The notes beneath the pieces are model-generated. The model worked only from the letters and a program-made list of their open reading frames with translations. It did not search any database and was not told the origin of the DNA. The position numbers and the translations under genes are program-made. This document shows, in pieces, positions 61,796-64,000 of a DNA stretch of 64,000 bases. The stretch covers positions 1 to 64,000 of the forward strand of contig NZ_AUAZ01000023.1 in assembly GCF_000428985.1 (NCBI RefSeq). The letters are read 5' to 3'. Source of the stretch: Marinobacterium litorale DSM 23545. Its GTDB lineage: Bacteria > Pseudomonadota > Gammaproteobacteria > Pseudomonadales > Balneatricaceae. Every line of letters starts with the position of its first letter. Positions within the stretch are counted from its first letter, which is position 1.

Positions 61796-62578
61796 TCAGT
61801 ATTTATCGCCGTAGAATTCCTGCTCGCTGACCATGCGGGTCTCCAGTGAGCAGATATCTTCGATAGAACAAACGATGGTATCGCCGGGTTGGCAATCAAC
61901 GATGCCGTGCGGCGTCCCGGTGCAGATCATGTCGCCCGGGTTCAGGGTCATGATTTTGCTCAGGTATTCGATAACGAAAGGCACGTCGAAGATCATGTCC
62001 TTGGTGGTACCGTCCTGAGTCACCTTGCCGTTAACGGTGGTGGTCAGTTTCAGCGCGTTGGCATCCGGAATGTCCGCGGTATCAACAAGCCAGGGGCCCA
62101 TCGGCAGCAGAGAATCCCGGCTTTTTACACGCAGGTTGGGGCGATAATAGTTTTCCAGATAGTCGCGGATAGCGAAGTCGTTGCAGACGGTGTAGCCAGC
62201 CACGTAATCGAGCGCATCTTCGCGCTTGATGTTTTTGCCCGTTTTTCCGATCACCGCGACCAGTTCACACTCGTAGTGCTGATAGTCGATGTTGTCCGGG
62301 CGGTAGCTCACCTGCTTGTGGCCGGTCAGCGTGTTGGCGTGCTTGATAAATACCAGCGGTTCTTTCGGTGGCTCAAACGCCAGCTCGGAAGCGTGATCCG
62401 CATAGTTGATACCCAGAGCAAAGATGGTGCCCGGCTCTTTCACCGGCGGCAGCCAGGTGATCTGGTCCGAGTCCAGCGCTACGTTCAGCGTTTCGCCATC
62501 CGCTGTGGTGATCCGGTCGTTGGCATCAATATCGATATCCAGTTCGCGGCCGTCAAAAATGATCCGTGCGTGTCTCAT
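61796..62578 (-). CDS. hpaG2: 2-hydroxyhepta-2,4-diene-1,7-dioate isomerase / decarboxylase subunit HpaG2
   Basis: A 260-residue FAH-fold protein corresponding to the C-terminal half of E. coli HpaG/HpcE: ALGINYADHASELAFEPPKEPLVFIKHANTLTG, the metal-binding YECELVAVIG (E-x-E), and NDFAIRDYLENYYRPNLRVKSRD. It carries out decarboxylation and isomerisation of 5-oxopent-3-ene-1,2,5-tricarboxylate. In E. coli both halves are fused; here they are two genes with 2 bp between. The start matches the fusion boundary. Confidence 0.93.
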   Translation of the reverse strand: MRHARIIFDGRELDIDIDANDRITTADGETLNVALDSDQITWLPPVKEPGTIFALGINYADHASELAFEPPKEPLVFIKHANTLTGHKQVSYRPDNIDYQHYECELVAVIGKTGKNIKREDALDYVAGYTVCNDFAIRDYLENYYRPNLRVKSRDSLLPMGPWLVDTADIPDANALKLTTTVNGKVTQDGTTKDMIFDVPFVIEYLSKIMTLNPGDMICTGTPHGIVDCQPGDTIVCSIEDICSLETRMVSEQEFYGDKY

Positions 62579-62580
62579 GC

Positions 62581-63249
62581 TCAGGCACCTCCCAGTGTGT
62601 TTCTCAGGGTGCCGACACCCTCGATAGCAGCTTCTACTTTGTCGCCCTTGGCAACGGGTACGCGATCACCGGCAAAACCGACGGCGATAATTTCGCCCGC
62701 TTGCAGGGTCATAATGTGGGAAATGGTGCTGATCAGCTCGGCAATACTGCGCTCCAGGTTGGCAAGTGCTAACTCGCTCTTGACTTCACCATTGACGCTC
62801 ACGGTGACACTCAGGGCATCCGGATTGGTGACTTTGTCGGCCGCAACGATCGCTGGGCCCACCGGAGCGGTGGTGTCCTGGCACTTACCCTTGATGTCTG
62901 GACGGTAGTAGGTCTCTTCCGGCAACGAGTAATCGCCAACGACGGTGTAACCCTCCACGTAGTTCAGTGCGTCAGCCTGGCTAACCCGGCAGGTCTCCTT
63001 GCCGATCACGACGCCGAGGCTTGCGCCGACCACCATGGTGTCGACATCGTTGCCGTCCATATCTTTCGCCCACTCGATCTCGGCACCGTCCACATTCCAC
63101 GTATTACGCGGTTTGTAATAGAGTACCGGCTGGGTCGGCGGCTTTTTATAGGGGGCTTCGTTAAAGGTGCTGTCCAGCGCTGCCAGTTGTGCCTTATCGT
63201 TAAGTGCGACACAGACCAGCTTGCTGTTGACCAATGTGTTTTTGTTCAT
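62581..63249 (-). CDS. hpaG1: HpaG1, N-terminal-type subunit of the isomerase/decarboxylase
   Basis: A 222-residue FAH-fold protein equivalent to the N-terminal half of E. coli HpaG: VCVALNDKAQLAALDSTFNEAPYKKPPTQPVLYYKPRNTW and YVEGYTVVGDYSLPEETYYRPDIKGKCQDTTAPVGPAI. The E-x-E metal motif of HpaG2 is replaced (VVGASLGVVIG), as it is also in the E. coli N-terminal half, so the two subunits probably function together. It lies 15 bp downstream of hpaI. Confidence 0.92.
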   Translation of the reverse strand: MNKNTLVNSKLVCVALNDKAQLAALDSTFNEAPYKKPPTQPVLYYKPRNTWNVDGAEIEWAKDMDGNDVDTMVVGASLGVVIGKETCRVSQADALNYVEGYTVVGDYSLPEETYYRPDIKGKCQDTTAPVGPAIVAADKVTNPDALSVTVSVNGEVKSELALANLERSIAELISTISHIMTLQAGEIIAVGFAGDRVPVAKGDKVEAAIEGVGTLRNTLGGA

Positions 63250-63264
63250 GGATAACCTTCTTTA

Positions 63265-64000
63265 TCAGTAGCCTGCTTGAGGCTTGTCCTCTTCAACCGG
63301 CTGGTCGCTCTTGAACTGCTGAGCCAGCTTGCGCGCACCCTGAGCCAGGATCATTGTGTCAACACCGACGCCAACGAAGCTGGCGCCCTGGCTGACGTAC
63401 TGATCGGCCAGGCTTGGGTCCAGGCACAGGAGGCCTGCATGTTTGCCGGCTGCCCGGATCTTGTTGAGTCCGGTGTTGATCGTCTCGACTACGGCCGGGT
63501 TGCCGGCATCGCCGATGTAGCCCATGGACGCGGACAGGTCGGAAGGGCCAATAAAGACGCCATCGACGCCGTCAACGGCCAGGATCTCGTCCAGATTTTC
63601 CATGGCGCTGGCGGTTTCTACCTGCACGATCAGGCAGATTTCATTGTTGGCTTTTTTCAGATAACCGGGGATCTGGTTCCAGCGTGCTGCCCGGGCCAAA
63701 GAGGTGCCCAGGCCGCGGATGCCTTCAGGGGGGTAGCGCACGGCGCGGACCAGTTGCTTTGCCTGCTCCGCGTTTTCAACCATGGGTACCAGCAGGGTCT
63801 GTACGCCGATATCCAGCAACTGCTTGATCAGCGCGGTGTCGCCCTCCACGCAACGTACGATCGGAGCCACATCGTAGGGGGCGATCGCCTGCAGGTGAGA
63901 CATGATGGTACGCAGGTCAAACGGCGCGTGCTCGCCGTCGATCAACAGCCAGTCGAAACCGGCCACGGCTGCTATTTCAGCGGCGCTGTTATCGGGCAGG
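63265..64000 (-). CDS. hpaI: 4-hydroxy-2-oxoheptanedioate aldolase HpaI (N terminus outside the window)
   Basis: A class II pyruvate aldolase of the HpcH/HpaI family, the last enzyme of the pathway, giving pyruvate and succinic semialdehyde. Visible are GFDWLLIDGEHAPFDLRT with the metal ligand region, LLVPMVENAEQAKQLVRAVRYPPEGIRGLGTSLARAARWN, IVQVETASAMENLDEILAVDGVDGVFIGPSDLSASMGY and the end. The frame is open from the stop at 63265 through to the right edge (LPDNSAAEIAAVAGFDW is read from 63999), about 245 codons; E. coli HpaI has 262, so about 15-20 residues are missing. An internal GTG at 63966 is not the start. Confidence 0.94.
   Translation of the reverse strand, partial: LPDNSAAEIAAVAGFDWLLIDGEHAPFDLRTIMSHLQAIAPYDVAPIVRCVEGDTALIKQLLDIGVQTLLVPMVENAEQAKQLVRAVRYPPEGIRGLGTSLARAARWNQIPGYLKKANNEICLIVQVETASAMENLDEILAVDGVDGVFIGPSDLSASMGYIGDAGNPAVVETINTGLNKIRAAGKHAGLLCLDPSLADQYVSQGASFVGVGVDTMILAQGARKLAQQFKSDQPVEEDKPQAGY

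Noticed and set aside
62581-63249. Missing E-x-E motif in HpaG1 as a loss-of-function oddity
   Set aside because: The N-terminal half of E. coli HpaG also lacks it, so this is the normal state of the subunit.

Overview
The window reads as a chromosomal segment of an aerobic, probably marine gammaproteobacterium. The gene families, TRAP transporters and moderately GC-rich, densely packed operons are most like Oceanospirillaceae such as Marinobacterium or Neptunomonas; this is inference from gene content, not a database match. It is a catabolic island: aromatic-ring degradation (gentisate and homoprotocatechuate branches), a complete C-P lyase operon for phosphonates, a sulfatase/transport module, and a small biosynthetic-looking cluster under a two-component system.

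Layout. (1) 1-4.1 kb: gentisate pathway on the minus strand (maleylpyruvate isomerase, gentisate dioxygenase, fumarylpyruvate hydrolase) with a divergent LysR regulator. A TRAP binding-protein gene at the operon's distal end is cut after about 34 codons by an IS630-type element running off the left edge. (2) 4.5-12 kb: a TraX-like membrane protein, a gamma-glutamylcyclotransferase-like gene, a degenerate beta-lactamase-fold protein and a 1684-residue signalling protein (pseudokinase, AAA ATPase, GAF, GGDEF). (3) 12-24.1 kb: phosphonate operon phnCDEFGHIJKLMNP with an accessory acyltransferase and an EamA permease; three PhnF-like palindromes mark likely control points. (4) 24.1-30.8 kb: minus-strand operon of a thermostable-hemolysin-family protein, AMP-dependent ligase, heme-oxygenase-like metalloenzyme, SDR, TPR protein and a PmrA/QseB-type two-component pair, with a PmrA-type box upstream.

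(5) 30.9-36.3 kb: two-component flavin aromatic hydroxylase, a first hpaD ring-cleavage gene, a LysR regulator and a class II aldolase; the hydroxylase and hpaD promoters share a long split element. (6) 36.4-50.2 kb: an orphan TRAP binding protein, a periplasmic beta-lactamase-fold enzyme, then a TAXI-TRAP importer, cytoplasmic arylsulfatase, DUF3237 protein, IclR regulator, SulP anion transporter and porin, which together look like uptake and intracellular desulfation of an organic sulfate ester. (7) 50.2-64 kb: two Bcr/CflA exporters, a second and a third hpaD, an aldehyde dehydrogenase, hpaR, a LysR regulator, a nitroreductase, a DsbA-family protein, and the start of the classical hpa operon (hpaI, hpaG1, hpaG2, hpaE, hpaA) continuing past the right edge.

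How it fits together: 4-hydroxyphenylacetate-type phenols would be hydroxylated by the 31-33 kb pair, cleaved by one of three HpaD enzymes, oxidised by HpaE, decarboxylated/isomerised by HpaG1/G2 and cleaved by HpaI. Six copies of a 20-bp palindrome related to TTAGTTAACATGTTAACTAA lie upstream of hpaR, hpaD3, the aldehyde dehydrogenase and the class II aldolase, suggesting an HpaR regulon that reaches 20 kb beyond hpaR. hpaF, hpaH and hpaX were not seen and may lie to the right.
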